Assembly (NCBI RefSeq): GCF_014681765.1
Contig: NZ_CP061498.1
Span: 1,550,001-1,614,000 of the forward strand
DNA: 64,000 nt
Source: Roseicitreum antarcticum
GTDB taxonomy: Bacteria; Pseudomonadota; Alphaproteobacteria; Rhodobacterales; Rhodobacteraceae
Reading direction: 5' to 3'
The first letter of the stretch is position 1. Each line of letters opens with the position of its first letter. Shown one piece after another: positions 53,982 through 62,670 of this stretch. The notes under the pieces were generated by a model that saw only the letters and a program-made list of their open reading frames with translations, was not told the origin of the DNA and made no database searches. A program made the translations under genes and the position numbers.

Positions 53982-54740
53982 TTATCCGCGCCCGATGAAG
54001 GGCATCTTGGTCGCCATCACCGTCATGAATTGCACATTCGCCGCCAGCGGCAGCCCTGCCATATACAACAGCGCGTCGGTCACATGCGTCACATCCATCA
54101 CCGGCTCGGCCCGCAAGCTGCCATCAGCCTGAGGGATCCCTGCAGCGATCACGTCTGTCATGTCAGAAGCCGCGTTGCCGATGTCGATCTGGCTGGACGC
54201 GATGTCATGCGCGCGCCCGTCCAGCGCGATCACCTTTGTCAGCCCGGTAATCGCCGCTTTCGAGGCACTGTAAGCGGCGCCGCCGATCCGGGGCACCTGC
54301 GCCGAGACCGAGCCGTTGTTGATGATCCGCCCGCCACGCGGCGACTGGGCGCGCATCACCCGGAAAGCGCCGCGCGCGATCAGAAAGGACCCGTCCAGAT
54401 TGACCGACAGCACGCGGCGCCAGTCATCGAAGCTGATGTCTCCGATCTCGGTCGTGGGATGGGCCGCGCCCGCATTGTTGAACACGACATCAAGGCGACC
54501 GAACTGCGCGACAATGGTATCGAACAGCGCTGCGACGCTTTCGGGGTCCGTCACATCGCAGGGGATCGCAAGGGCGGTGGTGGGCCAGTCGCGGGCGATG
54601 GCATCCAGCTTATCTGCACTGCGCGCGGCGAGGGCGACGCGGTAGCCCGCACGCAAGAATGCCTCGGCGCTGGCCTTGCCAATGCCTTGGCTGGCCCCAG
54701 TGATCAGAACGACGGGTGGGTTTTCGGTCATGCGCGGCAT
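53982..54740 (-). CDS. Short-chain dehydrogenase/reductase
   Basis: A classical SDR of 252 residues. The cofactor loop GASQGIG is at 15-21, NNAGAA near 89, and the catalytic serine, tyrosine and lysine are in NGSVSAQ and AAYSASK near 145-165. DGRAHDIASSQIDIGNAAS shows the C-terminal part of the family. The start may be the ATG three codons later. Convergent with smc; substrate unknown. Confidence 0.9.
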   Translation of the reverse strand: MPRMTENPPVVLITGASQGIGKASAEAFLRAGYRVALAARSADKLDAIARDWPTTALAIPCDVTDPESVAALFDTIVAQFGRLDVVFNNAGAAHPTTEIGDISFDDWRRVLSVNLDGSFLIARGAFRVMRAQSPRGGRIINNGSVSAQVPRIGGAAYSASKAAITGLTKVIALDGRAHDIASSQIDIGNAASDMTDVIAAGIPQADGSLRAEPVMDVTHVTDALLYMAGLPLAANVQFMTVMATKMPFIGRG

Positions 54741-54897
54741 CCGTTCTGGTTTGTGGGGTCGGGGGGCGGGAAGGTGTCATGAAGGGATACTGAACCCGTC
54801 CCGGCATTGCAAGCTGGGCGACAATGGGCGCGCGCCTTTGCCCGTCGGATGCCGAGGTCAGGGTCGCGCCTCAGGGTCGGTATCGCGGTCGGCGGCC

Positions 54898-55953
54898 CTA
54901 TGCCAGCGCCAGCAGCAACTGCGCCGAAATGGCCGTGATGACCGCGCCCGCCAGCACCTCTGCCACCGGCATCAGCCGGGTCACCGCCGTCAGCCGACCG
55001 GCCCAAAGCAACGCCCCCTCACGCCCCAGAACCGCCAGCGCTGCCACCCCGACAGTAATCAACGCCGTGCCAAGGCCCATGGCATAGGTCGCAGCGATCC
55101 CCGCAGCTTCCAGGCCCATGCGCCATGTCAGAATCAGCACGAAAAGCGCGCCGGTACAGGGCCGTATGGCAATCGCGCCGATCAACAAGACGGCATCACG
55201 CCAGCCGCGCAGTGCCGCAACCTCACCCAACGCGGGGCCGTGCCGGTGCCCGCAACTTGGGCAAGCCTCGCCCCCATGGGCGTGGTCTGACAGCGGAGCC
55301 GCAGGGATGGCGGTAGAGGCGACGGGCTGCGGCTGCGCATCGGCGCGGGTATGACTGGCATGCGAATGCGCGGCACGGGGTTCTTCGGCACGGCCATCCG
55401 CGGGATGCCCGTGATGGGAATGGTCGTGATACGGAGTGCCTTCCGCCCCATGGTCCGCCGACAGCCGCCACCAGCGTCGCGCGCCGCGCCAGACCAGCCA
55501 CAGACCCAGCGCGCCAATGGCCGCGAAGCTCAACGGGTCCAGCCAGTCGGCGGCCAGTCCTTCCAATTGCATCCGGGTCAGGGCGAATATTCCGACCCCG
55601 GCATAGACCAGCAGCACCGCTGTGGTCGCCTGCGCCAGACTGGCAAGCATGGCTATCAGCGACAGACGGCGCAGGGCCACCCGCTGCCCCGCGCCGTATG
55701 CCCCGATCAACACCTTGCCATGTCCCGGCCCCACCGCATGCGCCACGCCATACGTGAAGGCCAGCCCGCACAGCGCCCAGAGTGCCCCCGGCTGGCCCGC
55801 ATGCAGCGCGCGCAGCGCATTGGCCATAGCGTTCTGCGCATCGCGTTGCAGCCCGGCAGCCCAACGCGCCAGCCCGTCAAAGCCGCCAAGGCCCCAGACC
55901 GCCGCCGCGCCAAGCACCGTCAGCAGCATCAATGTCAGGATGCCGCGGCGCAT
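54898..55953 (-). CDS. Nickel/cobalt-type exporter of the NicO/RcnA family
   Basis: A 351-residue membrane protein with about six segments. Signatures are HAVGPGHGK at 72-80 and RPCTGAL at 264-270. The loop between the third and fourth segments (about 168-240) is rich in histidine (HDHSHHGH, HSHASH, HAHGG) and has a CPSCGHRHG motif at 231-239, the metal-binding part. It overlaps the DUF1007 gene by 19 bases. Efflux of nickel or cobalt is most likely, though zinc cannot be excluded. Confidence 0.9.
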   Translation of the reverse strand: MRRGILTLMLLTVLGAAAVWGLGGFDGLARWAAGLQRDAQNAMANALRALHAGQPGALWALCGLAFTYGVAHAVGPGHGKVLIGAYGAGQRVALRRLSLIAMLASLAQATTAVLLVYAGVGIFALTRMQLEGLAADWLDPLSFAAIGALGLWLVWRGARRWWRLSADHGAEGTPYHDHSHHGHPADGRAEEPRAAHSHASHTRADAQPQPVASTAIPAAPLSDHAHGGEACPSCGHRHGPALGEVAALRGWRDAVLLIGAIAIRPCTGALFVLILTWRMGLEAAGIAATYAMGLGTALITVGVAALAVLGREGALLWAGRLTAVTRLMPVAEVLAGAVITAISAQLLLALA

Positions 55954-56675
55954 GTGACACGAACCTCTTCACTGAACATCTCGCCCACGGCGGGAAAATC
56001 GACCTCGGCGTCGCCGCCTGTGCCCTCCAGTTCCGACAGGGCAGCCATCAACTGCGCATCCGCAGCCTCGCGATCAGGGGTGAAGACGCGCGCATTACAC
56101 CCGTCGCGCCCAGTGATCTGCGGCGTGCCGACGATGGTGTAGGCGGTGTAATAGGTGGAATCATAGACCTGGATGCGCAGTTCGGCCCCTTTGGGCAGGT
56201 GCGCGCGGTCTTCCAGCGGCCGCAGGTGCGACGAGATGATCCGCCCATCGACATAATCCGCCGTCCAGTCGGCGGGCCCCGCCAGATCCTGCACCACACC
56301 GTCCAGATGCACCACGATGTCGCCGTCGAACCCTTCGATCCACTGCATGTCGAAACCTTGCAGGGCCGCGCGTTCCTCTGCCGTCAAGGTGCCCGAGAAG
56401 GCGGCATCCAGCCCCATATCGCTGAGCGCAATCATGGAATAGAACGCATCATAGGCCCAAACCACCCGTACCGCCGCCAGTTGGTCCGCATCGTCGAACA
56501 CCAGTTCCAGACCGGCGTCGATGAACATGTGGGGATGCGCCTGCGCCGCCACCGGGGTGGCCCCAAGCGCCGCCAGCGCAAGGATCCGCAATGCGCGGGG
56601 CACCCTTGCCCCGCCCGCAAAAGGCCCGGTAGGGCGCGGGGTTGCACGACGATCATAGGGCGCAATGGCTGACAT
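55935..56675 (-). CDS. DUF1007 periplasmic protein, partner of the NicO exporter
   Basis: The 246-residue protein has an export signal after a basic N-terminal region (hydrophobic core near 28-45, AAQAHPHMF following) and the DUF1007 domain over the rest. The HPHMFID motif opening the mature chain is a possible metal site. Coupled to the exporter by overlapping ends, it probably hands metal to or from the transporter. I am confident about the family, less about its role. Confidence 0.88.
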   Translation of the reverse strand: MSAIAPYDRRATPRPTGPFAGGARVPRALRILALAALGATPVAAQAHPHMFIDAGLELVFDDADQLAAVRVVWAYDAFYSMIALSDMGLDAAFSGTLTAEERAALQGFDMQWIEGFDGDIVVHLDGVVQDLAGPADWTADYVDGRIISSHLRPLEDRAHLPKGAELRIQVYDSTYYTAYTIVGTPQITGRDGCNARVFTPDREAADAQLMAALSELEGTGGDAEVDFPAVGEMFSEEVRVTCAAAS

Positions 56676-56751
56676 GGCCCGACATTACCCGCGACCCGGC
56701 GGCCGGGCAAGCGGGCCGCGATGACATTCGGATGAACGCGCGCGCACCCTC

Positions 56752-57735
56752 TCAGGCGCGGGCGTCGAACAACCCCGTCAGCGACCGGCGCAAGATGTCG
56801 TGCAGCTTTGGCCGTGCGATCATCTGGAATTGCAGCGGGCGGCAGACATCCATCGCCGCCAGCCCGACGCGCGCGGTCAGCGCACCGTTTACCACCCCTT
56901 CGCCGAACCGGCGCGACACCTTCGACAACAGCCCGCCCCCGGCGACCGAGCTGATCAAATCATCACCCACCGACAAGGCCCCTGTGGCCAGAAGGTGCCC
57001 GAAGACACCGCGCAGCAACCGCAAGCTGCCCAGAATGCCCGCCCGTCCGCCGTAAAGCGCGGCGATGTTGCGGATCATCGTCAGATTCGCGACCAGCGCC
57101 ACCACCACATCGGCAAGCGTCAGTGGCACCAGTGCGGTGACGGCGGCGACCTGCCGCGTGGCGCGTTCAATCGCGGCGCGGGCCTGCTGATCGACCGGGC
57201 GCAGCAGGTCGGTTTCTGCCAGCCCCAAGACCGCATCGGCATCCAGCACCTCGGCCACGCGCGCAGCAAAGGCGCGGTCATCGCCGCGATGATAGAGCCG
57301 CGCGATCCGAAGTGCCACCCGGCGCGCACCCTCGGCATCGCCCAAGGCCAGCGCAGAATCAGCCGCGCGGCGCAGGGCGTCGAGGTTGCGCAGACGGCGC
57401 CATGCCAGCGCCTCACGCAGCAACCACGCGAGCAGCGCCAGCCCCAGCGCGCCCGCCAACACCAGCGCCGCCGTGCCAAGCGCGGCATTGCGCGCCAGCA
57501 ACCCCGTGACGAAATCCCACAGCCAAACCGTGACGACGAGCGAGGTAAAAAGCCCGAACGCCCATGCGGTCAACCGTCCGAACCACGACCATCGTCCCGC
57601 ACCGATACGCGCGGCAGCCCGCATGGCCCGGCCATCAGGCGCGGTGGCATCTTCAGGATCATGCAGCGGCGGCGCGGTGACGGGCGTCTGCGCGGCAGGA
57701 CCTTCCACATCGAACAGCATGGGTTTACGGGTCAT
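56752..57735 (-). CDS. ycjF: TIGR01620/DUF697 membrane protein (YcjF-like)
   Basis: A 327-residue protein with two transmembrane segments (about 53-75 and 85-107) and a DUF697 C-terminal region (about 160-320, RATRQVAAVTALVPLTLADV and the GVVNGALTARVG element). It overlaps ycjX by four bases. The pair is conserved in proteobacteria, often stress-induced; the molecular function is not known. Confidence 0.88.
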   Translation of the reverse strand: MTRKPMLFDVEGPAAQTPVTAPPLHDPEDATAPDGRAMRAAARIGAGRWSWFGRLTAWAFGLFTSLVVTVWLWDFVTGLLARNAALGTAALVLAGALGLALLAWLLREALAWRRLRNLDALRRAADSALALGDAEGARRVALRIARLYHRGDDRAFAARVAEVLDADAVLGLAETDLLRPVDQQARAAIERATRQVAAVTALVPLTLADVVVALVANLTMIRNIAALYGGRAGILGSLRLLRGVFGHLLATGALSVGDDLISSVAGGGLLSKVSRRFGEGVVNGALTARVGLAAMDVCRPLQFQMIARPKLHDILRRSLTGLFDARA

Positions 57736-59159
57736 GTCAGCTTATCCCCCAGCAGGAACTCGGCGGCGCGGTCCAACCGGATATGCGGCAAACCGTCGCC
57801 CGGGGTCAGATCGGCCAGCGCGGGCGCGAAACGCATGATCTGGTAATCGGCATCCAGCCATGCCTCGGCGCCTTCGCGCGCGGGCGATAGCAGACGCATC
57901 GGATCCTCGGGCAGCTCACCGGGATAAAACGCCGCCTGCCGCCCGGTCTCCAGCAAGGTGCCGCGCACGCAATTCAGCGCCGCACCCTGATGCTGCACGA
58001 CCTCCTCAACCGTCGCACGCACGGCGGCGATCGACATCGCCTGCGTCTGCGCGCCCGAAAAATCGGCGCGGCTGCGGGCATCGCGCAGCATCGCCTCGAC
58101 AATCGCAGTCAAGCGGCTGTGCTGCGTGTGATGCAGATGGTCGGCCTTTGTCGCGGCAAACAGGATGCGATCCACCCGGCGCCCGCGCAACAGCGTCGAC
58201 AGCCAGGCATTGCGCCCGGGACGAAACGCGGTCAGCAGGCCCGCCATGACGCGGCGCTGATCTTCGACCGCGCGCGGCCCGGCATGGATCGCGTCCAGTG
58301 CATCGACCAGCACCACCTGCCGGTCGATACGGGCGAAGTGGTCGCGGAAAAATGGCCGCACGATCCGTGATTTATAGGCAGAAAAGCGCCGCGCCATCTC
58401 GCGCGCGAGCGACCCGCGGGGCGCGGCGGACGGCGGTAGCGGCGCGAAGGTCAGCACCGGGGAACCCGCCATTTCGCCGGGCATCAGGAACCGGCCGGGC
58501 GTGCAGTCGGAAAACCCCGCAGCGCGGGCGGCCGCCAGATGCTCGGTATAGGCGTCGGCCAGTGCGCGGGCATCGCCTTCGCCAAAGGGCGCATCAGCCT
58601 GCGCGGCCTGCGCCTGCGCCAGCCAGTCTGCACCGCCCGGACGCCCAGCCGCGCGCGCCAAAACCTGCGCCGACCATTCGGCATAATCCATATCCAAAAG
58701 CGCCAGATCCAGCAGCCATTCGCCGGGATAATCCACAATATCCACATGCACCCGGCGCGCCCCGCCAAGGCCGCGCAAGCCGCCCGATTGCACCCGGAAC
58801 GACAGGCGCAAGGTAGAAATGCCGCGTGTGTTATCGGGCCAGTGCGGGGTGTGGCCGGTCAGCGCGGCCAGATGATCCTCGAACGGAAAGCGCGGCAGGG
58901 TGTCATCAGGCTGCGGGTGCAGATAGACCGCCCGGATCGCCCCATTCGAAACACCGCGCAACTGCCCCATGCGCCCGCGTTCCAGCAGGTTGGCGATCAG
59001 CGCTGTGATGAAAACCGTCTTGCCCGACCGCGCCAACCCGGTGACGCCCAGACGAACGACAGGTTCAAAGAACGCTTCGGAAACGGTGTCAGTCACGGTC
59101 GAGGTAACGGTATCCACCCCGCGCCAGACCCCGTCTGTCAATCGCCTGAACACCTGCAT
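57732..59159 (-). CDS. ycjX: YcjX-family GTP-binding protein (DUF463)
   Basis: A 475-residue P-loop protein. The nucleotide loop GLARSGKTVF is at 41-50 and VDIVDYPGEW near 128 supplies the switch region. QVVLVDALDAIH and ILFAATKADHL (near 330) supply the base-recognition part (TKAD). It is a stress-linked GTPase in other proteobacteria, acting with YcjF at the membrane. Confidence 0.9.
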   Translation of the reverse strand: MQVFRRLTDGVWRGVDTVTSTVTDTVSEAFFEPVVRLGVTGLARSGKTVFITALIANLLERGRMGQLRGVSNGAIRAVYLHPQPDDTLPRFPFEDHLAALTGHTPHWPDNTRGISTLRLSFRVQSGGLRGLGGARRVHVDIVDYPGEWLLDLALLDMDYAEWSAQVLARAAGRPGGADWLAQAQAAQADAPFGEGDARALADAYTEHLAAARAAGFSDCTPGRFLMPGEMAGSPVLTFAPLPPSAAPRGSLAREMARRFSAYKSRIVRPFFRDHFARIDRQVVLVDALDAIHAGPRAVEDQRRVMAGLLTAFRPGRNAWLSTLLRGRRVDRILFAATKADHLHHTQHSRLTAIVEAMLRDARSRADFSGAQTQAMSIAAVRATVEEVVQHQGAALNCVRGTLLETGRQAAFYPGELPEDPMRLLSPAREGAEAWLDADYQIMRFAPALADLTPGDGLPHIRLDRAAEFLLGDKLT

Positions 59160-59305
59160 CGATCCCTACGTCATTGATGTGTCGATCAAATTACCGCGCC
59201 CACCGGCCAAGCCGCGACGCCTGCCCTCATAGAATAAGTGCGCATACGCCGGTTTCCTAGGGGCAGACCCTTGCCCTTTGCGCTGCGGGGCAGAATAATG
59301 TGGGC

Positions 59306-60184
59306 ATGACACAAAAAACTCTTCTCTCCATCGGGCATGGCTATTCTGCAGCAGCCCTTGCGCGGTTGCTGGTCCCGGTCGGCTGGCACGTCATCGGTAC
59401 CACCCGCAGCGCCCGGCGCAAGGACGCCATCGCGGCGCAGGGCGTGACGCCGCTGCAATGGTCGGGCGATGAACTGGACGACAATCTGGCTGAGGCCCTG
59501 GGCAGGGCGACGCATCTGCTGACCTCGGTCTCGCCGGGGGACGATGGCGACCCGGTGCTGAATGCCATGGCGGGCGCGCTGGCACAGGCCAGACACCTGC
59601 ATTGGGCGGGGTACCTGTCGACCATCGGGGTTTACGGCGACCGGTGCGGCGATTGGGTCGATGAGGAAACGGCCCCCGATGGCACCAGCGCCCGTGCCAA
59701 AGCCCGCATCAAGGCCGAGGCCGCTTGGCAGGAACTGGCCGCTGCGGCGGGCTGGCCGCTGCATGTCTTCCGTCTGGCAGGGATCTATGGGCCGGGGCGC
59801 GGCCCGTTCGAGAAATTGCGCCGCGGCACGGCGCAGAGCATTATCAAGCCTGGTCAGGTGTTTAGCCGCATCCACGCCGATGATATTGGGCGGGTGTTGC
59901 TGGCCTCAATCAACGCGGACCGCCCCAGCACGGTCTATAACGTCTGTGACGACGCGCCTGCCCCGCCGCAAGATGTTATCGGCCATGCCGCAAGACTTTT
60001 GGGTATGGAGCCGCCGCCGCCCGTACGGTTCGAGGATGCGGATCTTTCGCCCATGGCGCGCAGTTTTTATGCTGACAGCAAGCGCGTGCACAACGACCGG
60101 ATCAAGCGCGATCTGGGGGTGGAGTTGCTTTACCCGGACTACCAAAGCGGGCTGGCGGCGATACTGCGCGACGAAGGAGGCTAA
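59306..60184 (+). CDS. NAD-dependent epimerase/YeeZ-like protein
   Basis: About 292 residues with a Rossmann fold of the extended SDR type: the cofactor loop GHGYSAAALA near 8-17, TSVSPGDDGDP near 72, and YGPGRGPFEKLRRG in the C-terminal part. The usual YxxxK motif is not clear (an STIGVYGD segment precedes it), so the enzyme could be a reductase-like YeeZ homologue. The start is taken at the ATG 59306; a GTG lies two codons upstream. Divergent from ycjX. Confidence 0.82.
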   Translation: MTQKTLLSIGHGYSAAALARLLVPVGWHVIGTTRSARRKDAIAAQGVTPLQWSGDELDDNLAEALGRATHLLTSVSPGDDGDPVLNAMAGALAQARHLHWAGYLSTIGVYGDRCGDWVDEETAPDGTSARAKARIKAEAAWQELAAAAGWPLHVFRLAGIYGPGRGPFEKLRRGTAQSIIKPGQVFSRIHADDIGRVLLASINADRPSTVYNVCDDAPAPPQDVIGHAARLLGMEPPPPVRFEDADLSPMARSFYADSKRVHNDRIKRDLGVELLYPDYQSGLAAILRDEGG

Positions 60185-60220
60185 GACACCACCGCACTAA
60201 ACTGTTGTTTTAATTATCTT

Positions 60221-60248
60221 CCCCACCAGCGCACCGGCGCTGGTGGGG
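60221..60248. terminator. Hairpin between convergent genes after lpd
   Basis: A perfect 12-bp stem (CCCCACCAGCGC against GCGCTGGTGGGG) with a four-base loop lies 11 bases after the lpd stop. On the lpd strand the stem is followed by AAGATAATTAAAAC, AT-rich but with no U run, so this is a probable rather than certain terminator. Confidence 0.55.
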
Positions 60249-60258
60249 CAAGCGTGGG

Positions 60259-61647
60259 TCAAGCGTGGATTGCCCCGTCGCCACAAGCAAGGGCGGCTTC
60301 GCGCACCGCTTCGGAATACGTCGGGTGGGCGTGGCAGGTGCGCGCAAGGTCTTCCGCCGCCGCGCCAAATTCCATCGCCACGCAGATTTCATGGATCAGA
60401 TCGCCTGCCATGGGCCCGATGATATGCGCGCCCAGAATCCGGTCGGTGGACTTGTCGGCGAGGATCTTCACGAACCCTTCCCCGGCGAAGTTCGCCTTGG
60501 CGCGGCCATTGCCCATGAAGCTGAATTTGCCCACTTTATAGGCTCGTCCCGCTTCTTTCAGGGTCTCTTCGGTCTCGCCCACACTGGCGACTTCAGGATG
60601 GGTATAGATCACACCGGGGATCACGCCGTAATTCACATGCCCGGCTTTCCCGGCGAGGATTTCGGCAACTGCCATCCCCTCATCCTCGGCTTTGTGGGCC
60701 AGCATCGGGCCGGTTATGGCGTCGCCGATGGCGTAGATGCCCGGCACCGATGTCGCGTAATGTGCGTCGGTTTCAACCTGCCCGCGCTTGGAAATCTTGA
60801 CGCCCAACGCCTCCAGCCCCAGCCCGTCGGTGAAGGGTTTTCGGCCCGTCGCCAGCAGCACTGCATCGGCATCCAGCGTATGCTCACTATCGTCCTTGCG
60901 CAGCTTGTAGGTCACTTTTGCTTTTGTTTTCAAAGCTTCTGCCGATTGCACGGCGGCGCCCAGAATGAAGGTCATGCCCTGCTTTTGCAATATGCGCTGG
61001 AAGCTTTTTGCAACCTCGCCGTCGTTGCCGGGGATAATCCGGTCGAGGAATTCGACCACCGTCACCTCGGCCCCCAGCCGTGCATAGACCGAGCCCATTT
61101 CAAGCCCGATCACGCCGCCACCGATCACCACCAGTTTCTTGGGGATCTTGCCGAGGGTCAGCGCGCCGGTTGAGGTGACGATGATCTTTTCATCCACTGT
61201 CACACCCGGCAGACTGGCCGATTCCGACCCGCTGGCAATCACGATCTTCTTCGCTTCATGCACCTTATCGCCGACCTTCACCTGCCCCGGCGCGGGGATG
61301 CTGGCCCAGCCTTTCAGCCAGTCTACCTTGTTCTTTTTAAAGAGGAATTCGATGCCCTTGGTGTTCTGACCAATCACGTCATCCTTATAGCCGAGCATGG
61401 CCTTCCAGTCGACTTTCGGCTTGCTCACGCCCAGCCCCATCGCCTCAAAGTTATGCTCGGCCTCATGCAGCATGTGGGTTGCGTGCAGCAGCGCCTTTGA
61501 CGGGATGCAGCCGACGTTCAGACAAGTGCCGCCCAAGGTCTCGCGCCCCTCAACACAACCGACCTTCAGGCCCAGTTGCGCGGCGCGGATCGCACCCACA
61601 TAGCCACCGGGGCCTGAGCCTATAAAGATCACATCATAACTTGCCAT
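60259..61647 (-). CDS. lpd: Dihydrolipoamide dehydrogenase (E3)
   Basis: E3 reoxidises lipoamide for 2-oxoglutarate (and possibly pyruvate) dehydrogenase, passing electrons to NAD. The 462-residue flavoprotein has the FAD loop GSGPGGY at 10-16, the redox pair C42/C47 in [13 protein letters not shown], an NAD loop [10 protein letters not shown] near 180 and the catalytic HAHPTYSE near 440. AAGGA lies before the ATG at 61647; codons upstream up to 61677 are not family-like. It is the last gene of the odh run. Confidence 0.97.
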   Translation of the reverse strand: MASYDVIFIGSGPGGYVGAIRAAQLGLKVGCVEGRETLGGTCLNVGCIPSKALLHATHMLHEAEHNFEAMGLGVSKPKVDWKAMLGYKDDVIGQNTKGIEFLFKKNKVDWLKGWASIPAPGQVKVGDKVHEAKKIVIASGSESASLPGVTVDEKIIVTSTGALTLGKIPKKLVVIGGGVIGLEMGSVYARLGAEVTVVEFLDRIIPGNDGEVAKSFQRILQKQGMTFILGAAVQSAEALKTKAKVTYKLRKDDSEHTLDADAVLLATGRKPFTDGLGLEALGVKISKRGQVETDAHYATSVPGIYAIGDAITGPMLAHKAEDEGMAVAEILAGKAGHVNYGVIPGVIYTHPEVASVGETEETLKEAGRAYKVGKFSFMGNGRAKANFAGEGFVKILADKSTDRILGAHIIGPMAGDLIHEICVAMEFGAAAEDLARTCHAHPTYSEAVREAALACGDGAIHA

Positions 61648-61685
61648 GGGGCATTCCTTTTTCGATTCTGGCCTCAAATTCGTGA

Positions 61686-61728
61686 GTCTGGAAACGGTAT
61701 GGTTCCGGTATGGTTTTGATACATACGC
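61686..61728 (+). repeat. 43-bp dispersed intergenic repeat, copy 2
   Basis: This copy matches 24258-24300 in opposite orientation, 42 of 43 bases. It fills most of the 90-bp space between the MAPEG gene and lpd, 38 bases before the lpd start, so it is transcribed as part of the odh mRNA if the operon is read through. Confidence 0.9.
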
Positions 61729-61737
61729 GTGTCCGGT

Positions 61738-62133
61738 TCAGAGTAGTGCAACCAATAACATGGTGATCGATGCGGCGAAACCGATCCCGAAAAACACCGA
61801 CCGCCAGGGCATCCAACCATAGGCATAGGCTGGCACGAACAGCACCCGCGCCGCAAGGTAACGCATGGCGCAGGTGGCGGTGATCCCATTGGCGCTGCCG
61901 GTCAGGGTGACGGCGGCGACCGCGACAGTGAACAAAACCAGCGCTTCAAGATGGTTGTTATAGGCCCGCTGCAGCCGCAGAATGCGCGGGTTGATCGGTT
62001 CTGGCGGTGGCTTGTCGCGGGGCGTGAGGAAATACGCCGACCCGATTTGCAGGTTCGCCAGCACGGCCATCAAGATGAGCTGCGCCGCGAGCAGCAGGCC
62101 AGAGAGGGTGAGGGCGAGGAGTTCGGTGGTCAT
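61738..62133 (-). CDS. MAPEG-family membrane protein
   Basis: A 131-residue protein with four hydrophobic segments and the MAPEG motif RLQRAYNNHLEALVLF near 53-68. Eukaryotic relatives are glutathione-dependent eicosanoid enzymes; bacterial ones have unknown substrates. It overlaps the orphan gene upstream by four bases and lies between odhB and lpd. Confidence 0.9.
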   Translation of the reverse strand: MTTELLALTLSGLLLAAQLILMAVLANLQIGSAYFLTPRDKPPPEPINPRILRLQRAYNNHLEALVLFTVAVAAVTLTGSANGITATCAMRYLAARVLFVPAYAYGWMPWRSVFFGIGFAASITMLLVALL

Positions 62134-62651
62134 ACACGTGCCTCATAAGTGACGGCGAGGCGGGCGACTTCCGCCAGATCGCCAGCCGAAAGGATTTCTT
62201 GTGACAGGTCACATAGAAGTTCTTGGATGGCGTAATATTCGTCGTCGCTCTGTATCCTGCCACGCTTGATGATGCGTTTGCACAGCCGCTGCGTGACGGC
62301 AGCCTCCTGAAGCAGACTGAATCCTTGCGTCTCGCGGAACTGGTCCAGCAGGTTGGAATACTCTTCTTTGTCGACGGCATTGCCATTGCGCAGAAAGTGC
62401 AGGACGTCGCTTCCGATTCCCGCGTAGATCGCCTTGATCTCGCCGAGCAAAGCCGTGCCCGCGCCGGGATTATCGTCAAGTATCTGCATAAATACGGCAC
62501 CCGGCATGATGATCATATTGTCGTCAAGTGGCGTACCAGGCGGGCTATGGCGATAGAACATTGCGATTATCCAGTCTCGATAGAAGTCTATACCGGCGCA
62601 GAGCCTGATAGTTTCTTCCCGAACCTCAGCGCGTGTTCGACGCATCACCAT
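62130..62651 (-). CDS. Orphan hypothetical protein in the odh operon
   Basis: A 173-residue soluble, mostly helical protein with no motif I recognise. The N-terminal REETIRLCAGIDFYRDWIIAMFYRHSPPG, in pieces such as FYRDWIIAMFYR, and the C-terminal EYYAIQELLCDLSQ are its most notable parts. The DNA is visibly richer in A+T than its neighbours, which suggests transfer. It starts 19 bases after odhB with GGTGGGG ahead of the ATG and overlaps MAPEG by four bases, so it is transcribed with the TCA-cycle genes. Confidence 0.75.
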   Translation of the reverse strand: MVMRRTRAEVREETIRLCAGIDFYRDWIIAMFYRHSPPGTPLDDNMIIMPGAVFMQILDDNPGAGTALLGEIKAIYAGIGSDVLHFLRNGNAVDKEEYSNLLDQFRETQGFSLLQEAAVTQRLCKRIIKRGRIQSDDEYYAIQELLCDLSQEILSAGDLAEVARLAVTYEARV

Positions 62652-62670
62652 GCCCCACCCGGCGATCTTG

